Shown here one piece after another: positions 34,322 through 43,620 of a stretch of 64,000 nt of DNA. Source of the stretch: Flavobacterium branchiarum (GTDB lineage Bacteria > Bacteroidota > Bacteroidia > Flavobacteriales > Flavobacteriaceae). Numbering within the stretch: position 1 is the first letter of the stretch; each line of letters opens with the position of its first letter. The position numbers were made by a program, and so were the translations under genes. The notes beneath the pieces are model-generated. The model did no database searches, was not told the DNA's origin, and was given only the letters and a program-made list of their open reading frames with translations. The stretch covers positions 1,798,001 through 1,862,000 of the forward strand of contig NZ_JAUFQQ010000003.1 of assembly GCF_030409845.1 (NCBI RefSeq), written 5' to 3'.

Positions 34322-35971
34322 GTTTTGAAAAATAGTCTATTGTTTCTTTTTCTGGTTATTGTTTGTCATACTGCTTCTGCGGATAACAGCGCTGATTCGG
34401 TTTTTGTAAAATTGGATTTGGCCTTAAAAAACAAACAGAAATACGTTGCCATAAAAGAAGAACGAATTGCTAATTTTAAGAAAATAAAATCTACAGATCT
34501 ATCCGATTACCAAGAATATAATTATAACCAAACGGTATACAGAGAATACCAAAAATTCAAATTGGATTCGGCAATTTTATATGTAAAGAAGAATCTTAAG
34601 ATTGCCAACAATCTACATGAAAAAGATTTAAAAGAAACGGCTCAATTGCAATTAGCAAATCTTTATTCGTCGTCAGGGAGATACCGAGAATCTGAAGAAA
34701 TCTTAAAAAGTATAAACAAAAAGCTTTTATCAGCGCAGTTACTTCCAGATTACTACGAAGCCTATCGGGAGTTTTTCTCGCATTATTCGACTACTAGTTA
34801 CAATCCGATGTATATTGAGCAAATTGTAAAATATCGTGATTCACTGTTAGCGCTTTTAAATCCGCAATCGCTGAAGTATAAAATCAATCTAGCCGAAAAG
34901 AATATTTCAGAAGGAAAAATTGACAGTACAGAGAAAGACTTGATACAATTGCTAAAAGAAACAAAAGAGGACAATCCGCAATACGCTATGATTGGTTATC
35001 TTTTGGGAAGCATTAATAAAAAGAAAGAAAATTTAGAATTTAAAAAAAAGTATTTCGCTATATCTGCAACTGCTGATTTAAAAAATGCAATAAAAGACAA
35101 CGCTTCTATTCAAGAGCTAGCTTTGGTTTATTATGAATTAGGAGATGTAGATACTGCATATAAATTGACAAAATCGGCAATTGAAGATGCTATTTTTTGT
35201 AATGTACAATTCCGTACAATTCAAATGTCAGAAGTATTCTCGATTATTAATACTGCTTATTTAGATAAAGAAGCTAAAAGCAAAAGCCAATTGCAATTGT
35301 ATTTGATATTGATAAGTGTGCTATCAGTATTTCTTATTTTAGCAGTAATCTATGTTTATAAACAAATGAAGAGGGTTTCTAGAATAAAGGAAGAACTTTC
35401 TAAAACAAGTGAAGAACTCGTAAAATTAAATGCTGACATTAGTAATACCAATAAGCAATTACAGGAGCGAAATGGGCAATTGTCTGAATCCAATCATATT
35501 AAAGAGGAGTATATCGCGCATTTCTTTAGTCTTTGTTCTACTTACATCAATAAGCTAGAAACATACCGCATTACTTTAAATAAAAAAGCTACAGCCAAAC
35601 AGTTTGATGAATTGTATAAGATTTTGAAGTCAAATACTTTGGTTGATAATGAGCTAGAAGAACTATATAAAAATTTTGATACGATATTTTTAAATCTGTA
35701 TCCTACTTTCGTGAAAGACTTTAATTCATTGCTTATTGCCGAAGAACAGATTGTACTTAAGCAAGGAGAGTTGTTAAATACAGAATTACGAATTTTTGCT
35801 TTAATACGACTTGGTATTAATGACAGTGTGAAAATTGCAGCTTTCCTTCGTTACTCTTTAAGCACCATTTATAATTATCGTACAAGAGCGAGAAATAAAG
35901 CCGTAGTTTCTCGTAATGATTTTGAAGAAATGGTTGTTAAAATCGGTTTAATTGCTACTAAAGCGCAATAA
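34322..35971 (+). CDS. DUF6377 membrane regulator with C-terminal HTH
   Basis: No ATG precedes the signal peptide. TTG at 34322 gives (M)KNSLLFLFLVIVCHTASA, a complete signal sequence preceded by GAGAAAGG, so this start is chosen (549 residues). A periplasmic helical, TPR-like region covers about residues 25-320, one membrane helix (LYLILISVLSVFLILAVIYV) about 325-345, and a coiled coil about 355-395. The cytoplasmic C-terminus ends in a LuxR-like HTH, INDSVKIAAFLRYSLSTIYN. Proteins of this layout are membrane-spanning regulators in Bacteroidota. The GH3 glucosidase that follows on the same strand is a plausible target. Confidence 0.82.
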   Translation, partial: VLKNSLLFLFLVIVCHTASADNSADSVFVKLDLALKNKQKYVAIKEERIANFKKIKSTDLSDYQEYNYNQTVYREYQKFKLDSAILYVKKNLKIANNLHEKDLKETAQLQLANLYSSSGRYRESEEILKSINKKLLSAQLLPDYYEAYREFFSHYSTTSYNPMYIEQIVKYRDSLLALLNPQSLKYKINLAEKNISEGKIDSTEKDLIQLLKETKEDNPQYAMIGYLLGSINKKKENLEFKKKYFAISATADLKNAIKDNASIQELALVYYELGDVDTAYKLTKSAIEDAIFCNVQFRTIQMSEVFSIINTAYLDKEAKSKSQLQLYLILISVLSVFLILAVIYVYKQMKRVSRIKEELSKTSEELVKLNADISNTNKQLQERNGQLSESNHIKEEYIAHFFSLCSTYINKLETYRITLNKKATAKQFDELYKILKSNTLVDNELEELYKNFDTIFLNLYPTFVKDFNSLLIAEEQIVLKQGELLNTELRIFALIRLGINDSVKIAAFLRYSLSTIYNYRTRARNKAVVSRNDFEEMVVKIGLIATKAQ

Positions 35972-36189
35972 TTTATTTCATTTTTACTACTTTTTTCACT
36001 TCTTAAAAAGTGTTAACTTGTTTGTTTGTAGGTGTTTGTGTTTTTAAATTGCTACTTTTCTTAAATAGGGCTTTCTAATTATACTATATCGTTTTAGTTT
36101 TACAATATAATTGCATCATCTTATTTAAGATTAAGTAAGATTTAAGCTTTGTCATTATATTAAAATAAATTATTAATAAATAAGTAGTT

Positions 36190-38406
36190 ATGTTTAGAAA
36201 CATTAAAGCAGTTGTTGTTTTACTCTTATTAGGTACATTCGGGATGAATGCACAAAATAAAGTACCCGTTTATCTTGATGATAAAAAGCCAATTCAAGAG
36301 CGTGTCGAAGATGCACTTGCGCGAATGACTTTAGAAGAAAAAATAGCAATGGTACATGCACAATCAAAGTTTAGTTCTCCTGGAGTACCACGTTTGGGAA
36401 TTCCTGAATTTTGGATGACAGATGGACCTCATGGTATTCGTTCAGAAGTTTTGTGGGATGAGTGGGATCAAGCCGGATGGACAAATGATTCATGTATTGC
36501 ATTTCCAGCACTTACAGCTCTTGCAGCAACTTGGAATAAAGAAATGTCTTCATTATATGGTAAATCAATAGGTGAAGAAGCACGTTACCGTAATAAAACT
36601 GTTTTATTAGGACCTGGTGTAAATATTTACAGATCACCTCTTAACGGGCGTAACTTTGAATACATGGGTGAAGATCCGTTCTTGGCTTCAAAAATGGTAG
36701 TACCTTACATTAAAGGAGTACAACAAAACGGTGTTGCTGCTTGTGTAAAACATTTTGCTTTAAACAATCAAGAAACAAACCGTCATACAGTAAATGTAAA
36801 TGTAGATGATCGTGCATTGTACGAAATATATTTACCAGCATTTAAAGCTGCTGTTCAAGAAGGTGATGCTTGGACTATAATGGGATCTTATAATAAATAC
36901 AAAGGACAGCCTAACTGCCATAATGAGTTTTTATTAAATGATATTCTTCGTGGAGAATGGGGATTTAAAGGAGCTGTTGTTGCCGATTGGGGTGGTGTTA
37001 GTAACACACGACAAGCAATTACAAATGGTTTAGACATGGAGTTTGGAACATGGACAAATGGTTTATCTGCAGGAACAAGTAATGCTTATCAAAATTATTA
37101 TTTAGCAAAACCTTATTTGGATTTGATTAAATCTGGAGAAGTAGGAACTAAAGAATTGGATCAAAAAATCCGTAACATACTTAGATTAGCTTTCCTTACA
37201 ACAATGGATAAAAACAGACCATACGGTTCGTTTGGAACAGAAGAGCATGGTTTAGCTGGTCGTAAAATTGCTGAAGAAGGAATTGTTTTGTTGCAAAACA
37301 AGAATAACATATTGCCAATTAATCTTAACAAAACGAAGAAAATTGCTGTTATTGGAGAAAATGCAATCAAGATGATGACTGTTGGTGGAGGTAGTTCATC
37401 ATTAAAAGCTAAATATGAAATTTTACCATTAGATGGTTTAAAGAAAAGAGTAGGTACACAAGCCGAAGTTATATATGCTCGCGGCTATGTAGGTGATGCT
37501 GAAGGTAATTACAACGGGGTTGCTTCAGGGCAAGATTTGACTGAAAAACGCCCAGCAGACCAATTATTAGCTGAAGCTATAGCAGTTGCCAAAAAAGCTG
37601 ATATAGTATTGTTTTTTGGTGGATTGAACAAAAGTAATTATCAAGATGCAGAAGGAGTAGACCGTACAAGTTTAGAGCTTCCATACAATCAAGATAAAAT
37701 TATTACTGAATTACTTAAAGTAAATAAAAACGTAGTATTCATAAATATCTCAGGGAATGCTGTTGCAATGCCGTGGGTAAATGAAGTACCAGGAATTGTA
37801 CAAGGATGGTTTTTAGGATCAGAAACAGGTAATGCTTTGGCATCTATTTTAGTTGGTGATGCTAATCCTTCAGGAAAATTACCATTTACTTTCCCAGTTA
37901 AACTAAAGGATAACGGAGCTCATGCTTTGGGAGAATTCCCAGGAAAAGAAGAAGTGACTTATAACGAAAGTATTTTTGTTGGATACCGTTGGGCAGACAA
38001 GCAAAAAGTAAAACCATTGTTCAGCTTTGGACATGGATTAAGCTACACAACTTTCCAATACGGAAAAGTTACTGCTGATGCAAAAACAATAACAGCAGCT
38101 GATAAGATTACATTTACTGTAAACGTTAAAAATACAGGGACTAAAGATGGTTCAGAAATAGTTCAGTTATACATTACAGATTTAAAATCTTCATTACCAC
38201 GTCCTATCAAAGAATTAAAAGGATTTGAGAAAGTAAATCTAAAAGCGGGTGAAGAAAAAACAGTTTCTATAACAGTTGATAAAGCAGCTTTAAGCTTTTT
38301 CGATCCTGTTAAGCATGACTGGGTTGCTGAACCAGGTGACTTTGAAGCATTAATAGGAGCTTCTTCTACAGACGTTAAAACGAAAGTGAAATTTACTTTA
38401 AAATAG
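36190..38406 (+). CDS. GH3 family beta-glucosidase
   Basis: The 738-residue secreted glycosidase has a signal peptide (MFRNIKAVVVLLLLGTFGMN). The N-terminal GH3 barrel has MTDGPHGIR, KHFALNNQETNR and VVADWGG, in which Asp266 is the catalytic nucleophile. The GH3 C-terminal domain (VLLQNKNNILPI, GLNKSNYQDAEGVDRTSLEL) and a C-terminal fibronectin III-like domain (TVNVKNTGTKDGSEIVQLYI) follow. Length and order match BglX-like enzymes that hydrolyse beta-glucosides in the periplasm. It lies 218 bases after the DUF6377 regulator and has its own terminator. Confidence 0.95.
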   Translation: MFRNIKAVVVLLLLGTFGMNAQNKVPVYLDDKKPIQERVEDALARMTLEEKIAMVHAQSKFSSPGVPRLGIPEFWMTDGPHGIRSEVLWDEWDQAGWTNDSCIAFPALTALAATWNKEMSSLYGKSIGEEARYRNKTVLLGPGVNIYRSPLNGRNFEYMGEDPFLASKMVVPYIKGVQQNGVAACVKHFALNNQETNRHTVNVNVDDRALYEIYLPAFKAAVQEGDAWTIMGSYNKYKGQPNCHNEFLLNDILRGEWGFKGAVVADWGGVSNTRQAITNGLDMEFGTWTNGLSAGTSNAYQNYYLAKPYLDLIKSGEVGTKELDQKIRNILRLAFLTTMDKNRPYGSFGTEEHGLAGRKIAEEGIVLLQNKNNILPINLNKTKKIAVIGENAIKMMTVGGGSSSLKAKYEILPLDGLKKRVGTQAEVIYARGYVGDAEGNYNGVASGQDLTEKRPADQLLAEAIAVAKKADIVLFFGGLNKSNYQDAEGVDRTSLELPYNQDKIITELLKVNKNVVFINISGNAVAMPWVNEVPGIVQGWFLGSETGNALASILVGDANPSGKLPFTFPVKLKDNGAHALGEFPGKEEVTYNESIFVGYRWADKQKVKPLFSFGHGLSYTTFQYGKVTADAKTITAADKITFTVNVKNTGTKDGSEIVQLYITDLKSSLPRPIKELKGFEKVNLKAGEEKTVSITVDKAALSFFDPVKHDWVAEPGDFEALIGASSTDVKTKVKFTLK

Positions 38407-38472
38407 TTTTACAAAAGATACTTTTTGAGGTTTCATAATTAGTACTTCAATGGTTGGTTATTTAGTTTATAT

Positions 38473-38508
38473 AATCCCGATTGCCTTTTGGTAATCGGGA
38501 TTTTTTTG
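38473..38508 (+). terminator. Intrinsic terminator of the GH3 gene
   Basis: AATCCCGATTGCC (38473-38485) pairs with GGTAATCGGGATT (38490-38502), loop TTTT, one G-U pair, followed by a T run. It lies about 65 bases after the stop codon. Confidence 0.92.
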
Positions 38509-38709
38509 CTTAAATTTACTATGTTAGATTTATTTGTAATAAATTGAAATTCATTTGTTTATGTTGGTTTAGTCATGAAATGAGAATAACCTAAAGCAGA
38601 AGAGCTCCATAGTAGAGAGAAATATATAGAATTTAAAAGTTAAACCGATTGTTCTTAAAATATTTATTAATCGTAAAGTAGAATTGCTTTGCATTTAAAA
38701 TCAAAAAAC

Positions 38710-40176
38710 ATGAAGAACTTTATCCAAATAATTTTTATAGTTTGCTTATTCACAGGTTGCAAAAAAGAAGAGAAAAAAGTAACTGATGAAAAAAAAGTTA
38801 CTACTATTGAAAATGATAGTGGTATTATAAAAACAGCCGAAATAGCTTATCTGTATGGTTTACCATTAGTATTAACGGATATTACTCGCAGACAATCTAC
38901 TAACGTAGAAGAGGCGGGGAGCGCAGGAGCTCCAATAAATCAGTTTGCTCATAAATCTACATTTCCCGACGCAACTCTTAAAAATGGCGGGCAACTTAAT
39001 GCCGACACTTATTATTCGTCAGCTTGGCTAGATTTAGGAAAAGGCCCAATGGTGCTTTCCGTTCCAGATACTTACGGTAGGTATTATCAGCTTTCTATGC
39101 AAGATGCTTATACCAATATTTTTTCTACCGTAAACAAAAGAACCACCGGAACAGGAGCAGCTAATTTTTTTATAACAGGTCCAAAATCAACAGAGCCAAT
39201 TCCTATTGGAATGCAAGAAATTAAATCACCAACCAATATAGTGCGAATTAATAACCAAATTCAAATTAATAGTTATGTTGATGGACTGAAAGTATATAAG
39301 CTACAACGTCAGTTTAAATTGATCCCTTTGAGTAGTTGGGCTACAGACTATGTTGCTCCAAAAGGCAAAATTGACTCTTCGATTCCCAAAGATTCTCCAA
39401 ATGATATTGTTTCTAAAATTCCTATTGGTGAGTTTTTTAATTATGTAAATCAGTTGATGGCTAATAATCCGCCAAGTGACAAAGATGCCGAAACAATAAA
39501 AAGGTTTGCTACAATTGGTATTAAACCTGGAACTAAATTTAATTTGAGCACTTTAAGTAGTTCGGTACAAGCAACGTTACGATCACTTCCTGATAAAATG
39601 TTGAGTGAATTGAATAAAGAGTCAACAACACTTCCAAAAGTTGAAAACGGATGGACACCAATAGATTTAAAATTAGGAGCATTTGGAACCGATTATAAAC
39701 ACAGAGCGCTAGTTTCATATCAAGGATTAGAAATTAATTTACCCCAAGATATGATTAGTTCATCCTGTATTGTTGATGAGGTTGGAGATAAATTAAATGG
39801 ATCCAATAAATACACGATTCATTTTAATCAAGATGAGGTTCCGCTAGCAAATGCCTTTTGGTCATTAACCGCTTATAATTCAAAAGGAGCATTTGTAGCT
39901 AATCCGATGAATCGTTTCACAATAGGCAATCGAGATTCGTTAATTAGAAACGCTGATGGTTCGATAGATATTTATTTCCAAAGAACATATCCAGGGAAAA
40001 TTCGAGAAAATAATTGGCTACCCGTATCATCAGGAGATTTCAATATTGTATTGCGAGTATATTCTCCAAAAGAACAAATGCTAAAAGGAAAATGGATAAT
40101 TCCCTCTATTAAAAAGATAGTTCCTATTGCCCCAGTTTCTCAATCAGCGCCGGTGACTGTTGCAGCGGTTGAGTAG
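38710..40176 (+). CDS. DUF1254/DUF1214 lipoprotein
   Basis: From the ATG at 38710 the protein is 488 residues with lipoprotein signal MKNFIQIIFIVCLFTGC. DUF1254 occupies roughly residues 45-190 (EIAYLYGLPLVLTDITRRQS; TYYSSAWLDLGKGPMVLSVP; YYQLSMQDAYTNIF). DUF1214 forms the C-terminus (PLANAFWSLTAYNSKGAFVA; DIYFQRTYPG). An upstream TTG at 38689 would put seven residues before the signal and is less likely. The family is widespread, with no firm function. The 3' side runs straight into a large CAGT-type repeat array. Confidence 0.88.
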   Translation: MKNFIQIIFIVCLFTGCKKEEKKVTDEKKVTTIENDSGIIKTAEIAYLYGLPLVLTDITRRQSTNVEEAGSAGAPINQFAHKSTFPDATLKNGGQLNADTYYSSAWLDLGKGPMVLSVPDTYGRYYQLSMQDAYTNIFSTVNKRTTGTGAANFFITGPKSTEPIPIGMQEIKSPTNIVRINNQIQINSYVDGLKVYKLQRQFKLIPLSSWATDYVAPKGKIDSSIPKDSPNDIVSKIPIGEFFNYVNQLMANNPPSDKDAETIKRFATIGIKPGTKFNLSTLSSSVQATLRSLPDKMLSELNKESTTLPKVENGWTPIDLKLGAFGTDYKHRALVSYQGLEINLPQDMISSSCIVDEVGDKLNGSNKYTIHFNQDEVPLANAFWSLTAYNSKGAFVANPMNRFTIGNRDSLIRNADGSIDIYFQRTYPGKIRENNWLPVSSGDFNIVLRVYSPKEQMLKGKWIIPSIKKIVPIAPVSQSAPVTVAAVE

Positions 40177-40185
40177 TTTGTTTTT

Positions 40186-40420
40186 AGTATTCAGTCTCAG
40201 TATTCAGTCTCAGTATTCAGTCTCAGTATTCAGTCGCAGTGTTCATTCTCAGTATTCAGTCGCAGTGTTCAGTCTCAGTGTTCAGTCGCAGTATTCAGTC
40301 TCAGTATTCAGTCTCAGTATTCAGTCTCAGTATTCAGTCTCAGTATTCAGTCTCAGTATTCAGTCTCAGTCTCAGTGTTCAGTATTCAGTCTCAGTCTCA
40401 GTCTCAGTCTCAGTCTCAGT
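40186..40420. repeat. CAGT-word tandem array (mostly a 13-bp AGTATTCAGTCTC unit)
   Basis: The array is built from CAGT plus two or three bases: CAGTATT, CAGTCT, CAGTCG, CAGTGTT. The commonest period is 13 bp (7+6), degenerating to a 6-bp period (CAGTCT) at the right end. Two plus-strand frames (40160-40465 and 40239-40493) are open only because of the repeat and are not genes. Confidence 0.9.
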
Positions 40421-40655
40421 TCTGAGTCGAAGAGCAGTCGCAGTTTACAGTTTACAGTTTTTTAATTGTAAACTGTTTTTACTGCGACTGTAAACTGAAA
40501 ACTGAATACTGCGACTGTTGACTTTGTATTCTCAGTCTCAGTTTACAGTTTTTTAATTGTAAACTGTTTTTACTGCGACTGTAAACTGAATACTGTAAAC
40601 TGAATACTGTGACTGTAAACTGAAAACTGAAAACTGCGACTGTAAACTTTGAACC
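40421..40655. repeat. Duplicated 52-bp hairpin unit within an ACTG-word array
   Basis: A 52-bp unit occurs identically at 40448-40499 and 40539-40590. It contains CAGTTTACAG and GTAAACTG, which form a hairpin around an A/T loop. Around it the words are inverted relative to the array on the left: ACTG preceded by CG, TAA, AAA or AAT. The left (CAGT) and right (ACTG) arrays are therefore reverse complements in vocabulary. No gene is seen up to the acyl-CoA dehydrogenase start. Confidence 0.88.
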
Positions 40656-40752
40656 TCAATACCTCAACACCTTTTAAAAACAATTATGAGATTCTTAACG
40701 CACTTTAGTTCGTAAAATTCCTTAATTTAACAAAAGTTAAAATTTAAGTTTT

Positions 40753-43011
40753 ATGAAAAATTCAAGACTCCAATCCTTTATACCTCTTTTTTATCTCGTT
40801 TGGTCAGATGATCTTTTAACTCAAAAAGAGTTTGTTACTTTGCAAGAATTTATCCGTTCACAAAATTGGCTTACAGAAGAAGACAAGGAGGTTTTACTAT
40901 CTAAAATTGATATTTCAGTACCACCATCGAGAGAGCAACTTACAAATTGGAAACTTGATATCGAAAAAAGTATTCAAGATAAAGAATCTATTAAAACTAT
41001 ATTTGATATTGTTGTAGCCCTTTCGGGAGATGATCAAAATCTTAAAGAATTAGAGCCTGCTTTTGCAAAACTTGAAAATGATCTTGGCGTTTTTGGTGAA
41101 GAAGCTATTGGAGCTTTCAAAAAAACAGCAACTTCATTCACTTCAAATTATAAAACGGAGAGTAGTTTTGATACTAAAATTCTAACAGAGATTCTTGATG
41201 GCGAACAAGCTTCGATTATAAAAAAAGTAAAATCAGTTATAAGCAAACCTGAATTTGCCTACGAAACTTCTACAGATATTAATGTATATCGTGCAAAAGT
41301 ATTTGAATGGTGCAAAATCTTAGCCAAAGAAAATTTAGGCAATATGGCTTATCCAAAGCAATATGGTGGAGGAGAAAATATAGCCGATTATTTTGCGATT
41401 ATGGAAACGCTTAGTTATCATGATTTGAGTTTGGTGATTAAGTTTGGTGTACAATTCGGACTTTGGGGAATGAGTGTACAATCGCTGGGAACAGAAAAAC
41501 ATTACAGCAAATATTTAAAAGATATTGGTTCATTAAAAATACCAGGTTGTTTTGCTATGACCGAAACGCATCATGGCTCGAATGTTAAAGGACTTGAAAC
41601 GACAGCTACTTATAACTACGACGAGCAGACGTTTACTATTCATACACCAAATACAAATGCTCAGAAAGAATATATTGGTAATGCAGCTGTACATGGGCAA
41701 ATGGCAACTGTATTTGCGAAACTAATAATCAACGATGTTGATTATGGTGTAAATGCTTTTATTGTGCCTTTAAGAGAAGCAAATGGCAATGCCATAAAAG
41801 GAGTCACTATTGGTGATTGCGGTCATAAAATGGGATTAAACGGAGTCGATAACGGTACAATCAGTTTTGATAATGTAGTTATTCCAAAAGAAAATATGTT
41901 AGATAGATTCGCTTCTGTAAACGAAAAAGGCGAATTCGAAAGTCCAATACCAAGTGATAACCGACGATTTTTTACCATGCTTGGAACATTAGTTGGTGGA
42001 CGAATAGGAATTCCACGTTCGGCATTGGCAGCAGCTAAATCAGGATTAGCAATTGCAATTAGATATAGCGATCAACGCAGACAATTTGGACCAGAAGGGG
42101 GTTCAGAAGTTCCTATTTTGAATTATCGCATGCACCAACGCCGATTGATTCCACAACTTGCAAAAACCTATGCCGTACATTTTGCTTTGCAATATCTTAC
42201 GAGTCGTTTCTTAAACAAAACAGAATCTGAAATGCAGGAAATTGAAGCTCTTGCTGCCGGAATGAAATCGTATTCAACTTGGAGTACGAGGGATATTTTG
42301 CAAGAATGTCGTGAAGCCTGTGGAGGTAAAGGGTATTTGTCTGAGAATAGAATAGACGCTTTAAAAAATGACACTGAAATCTATACCACTTTTGAGGGAG
42401 ATAATACAGTATTGATGCAATTGGTAGCTAAAAATCGCTTATCTGAATTTAGAAAATCATTTGGAGAGATGGGAGCAGTGGGAATCATTAATTATGTATA
42501 TGAAAATGCAAAAACTGTAATTTCTGAGAAGAATCCAATTGCTACTCGTAAAACAGATGATGCACATTTATTGGATAATGAGTTTCATTTATTAGCATTT
42601 CAGCACCGAGAAAAAACGACTTTAGCATCTGCGGCTAAGCGTATAAAAAAACTTATCGATAGCGGATTGGAACCGTATGATGCATTTAATGTGGTACAAC
42701 ACCAAATGATTGATGTAGCTCAAGCGTATCTAGAGCGAATTGTTTTAGAACAGTTTCAAGTTGCTGTAGAATCTGTTAAAGATGAAAGTGTAAAAGCTAT
42801 TCTATCAAAATTATGTCAATTGTATGCTCTTGCTCAAATAGAGAAGAATAAAGGCTGGTATCTTGAAGATGGATATATGGAAGCTGTAAAAACAAAAGCA
42901 GTACGTAAAATGGTTAATCAGCTTTGTTGGGATATAAGACCAGATGCTGTTTCGTTGGTCAATGCTTTTGATATTCCTGAAAGTTGTCTTGCTGCGCCGA
43001 TTTTGAAATAA
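40753..43011 (+). CDS. Acyl-CoA dehydrogenase family protein (acyl-CoA oxidase-like length)
   Basis: The 752-residue protein is much longer than the usual 380-residue acyl-CoA dehydrogenases. An N-terminal extension of about 170 residues precedes the dehydrogenase core. The core motifs are FAMTETHHGSNVKGLETTAT (FAD/acyl binding), SAAKSGLAIAIRYSDQRRQF and ECREACGGKGYLSENRIDAL, with TTFEGDNTVLMQ near the catalytic region. A C-terminal helical domain of about 170 residues resembles acyl-CoA oxidases. It probably catalyses the first oxidation of fatty-acid beta-oxidation. No electron-transfer flavoprotein or other beta-oxidation gene is nearby. Confidence 0.9.
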   Translation: MKNSRLQSFIPLFYLVWSDDLLTQKEFVTLQEFIRSQNWLTEEDKEVLLSKIDISVPPSREQLTNWKLDIEKSIQDKESIKTIFDIVVALSGDDQNLKELEPAFAKLENDLGVFGEEAIGAFKKTATSFTSNYKTESSFDTKILTEILDGEQASIIKKVKSVISKPEFAYETSTDINVYRAKVFEWCKILAKENLGNMAYPKQYGGGENIADYFAIMETLSYHDLSLVIKFGVQFGLWGMSVQSLGTEKHYSKYLKDIGSLKIPGCFAMTETHHGSNVKGLETTATYNYDEQTFTIHTPNTNAQKEYIGNAAVHGQMATVFAKLIINDVDYGVNAFIVPLREANGNAIKGVTIGDCGHKMGLNGVDNGTISFDNVVIPKENMLDRFASVNEKGEFESPIPSDNRRFFTMLGTLVGGRIGIPRSALAAAKSGLAIAIRYSDQRRQFGPEGGSEVPILNYRMHQRRLIPQLAKTYAVHFALQYLTSRFLNKTESEMQEIEALAAGMKSYSTWSTRDILQECREACGGKGYLSENRIDALKNDTEIYTTFEGDNTVLMQLVAKNRLSEFRKSFGEMGAVGIINYVYENAKTVISEKNPIATRKTDDAHLLDNEFHLLAFQHREKTTLASAAKRIKKLIDSGLEPYDAFNVVQHQMIDVAQAYLERIVLEQFQVAVESVKDESVKAILSKLCQLYALAQIEKNKGWYLEDGYMEAVKTKAVRKMVNQLCWDIRPDAVSLVNAFDIPESCLAAPILK

Positions 43012-43043
43012 GTTTGCGATAAAAAATGGAAGATATTTTTTTG

Positions 43044-43605
43044 TCATTCTGAGGAACGAAGACCCGAAAGCGATTAGACGAAGTAATCTCACCGTGATAT
43101 AAAACAAAGTAGCTCGACAATCTGGAGTTACTTTCCTTTAGTTTCTTATGCAGATTGACAAGTTTGTGATAAAAAATGGAACGCGGATTAAACGGATTTA
43201 AGCGGTTTTGAAGACCCGAGATAGTGATTAGACGAAGTAATCTTTGCAAAGAGCTGAAGTAAGCTAGCTCCAGATTTTCGAGTTACTAAAGGATGTTCTT
43301 CCTTCGTCAGAAATACAAGTTTGTGAGTAATGGAACGCTGATGACGCGGATTTAAACGGTCTTTTGTCATTCTGAGGAATGAAGTAATTTCACCATGAAA
43401 TAAAACAAAGTAGCCCCAGATTGTCTAGTTACTAAAGGAGATTCTTCCCACGTAAGAAGAATAACAAGATTTGGAATAAAAAATACGCCCCTCAGAGGCT
43501 TTGTTCCTTTGCGCCTTAATACCTCAAAGCCTTTGTCTTTGGACTAATTTATGTGTTCCTTCCTTCGTCAGGAAGAAAAGATTGTCTAAAATAGTAAAAG
43601 TATAG
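43044..43605. repeat. Cluster of dispersed palindromic elements (three partial copies)
   Basis: The 609-base gap downstream of the dehydrogenase contains repeated modules and no gene. TTGTCATTCTGAGGAACGAA occurs at 43052 and TTGTCATTCTGAGGAATGAA at 43367. AAAACAAAGTAGC occurs at about 43102 and 43402. Part of the AACGCGGATGACGCGGATT element occurs at about 43178 and 43331. CTTCCTTCGTCAG occurs at 43300 and 43559. ORFs across it on the minus strand are repeat artefacts. Confidence 0.8.
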
Positions 43606-43620
43606 GTACTTAAAAAAAAA

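Noticed and set aside
40160-40493. Two plus-strand frames rich in SVQSQYSVSVFS
   Set aside because: Translated CAGT-word repeats; no independent coding evidence.
42811-43370. Overlapping minus-strand ORFs of 60-98 residues
   Set aside because: They run antisense to the acyl-CoA dehydrogenase 3' end and through palindromic repeats; no sign of a real gene.
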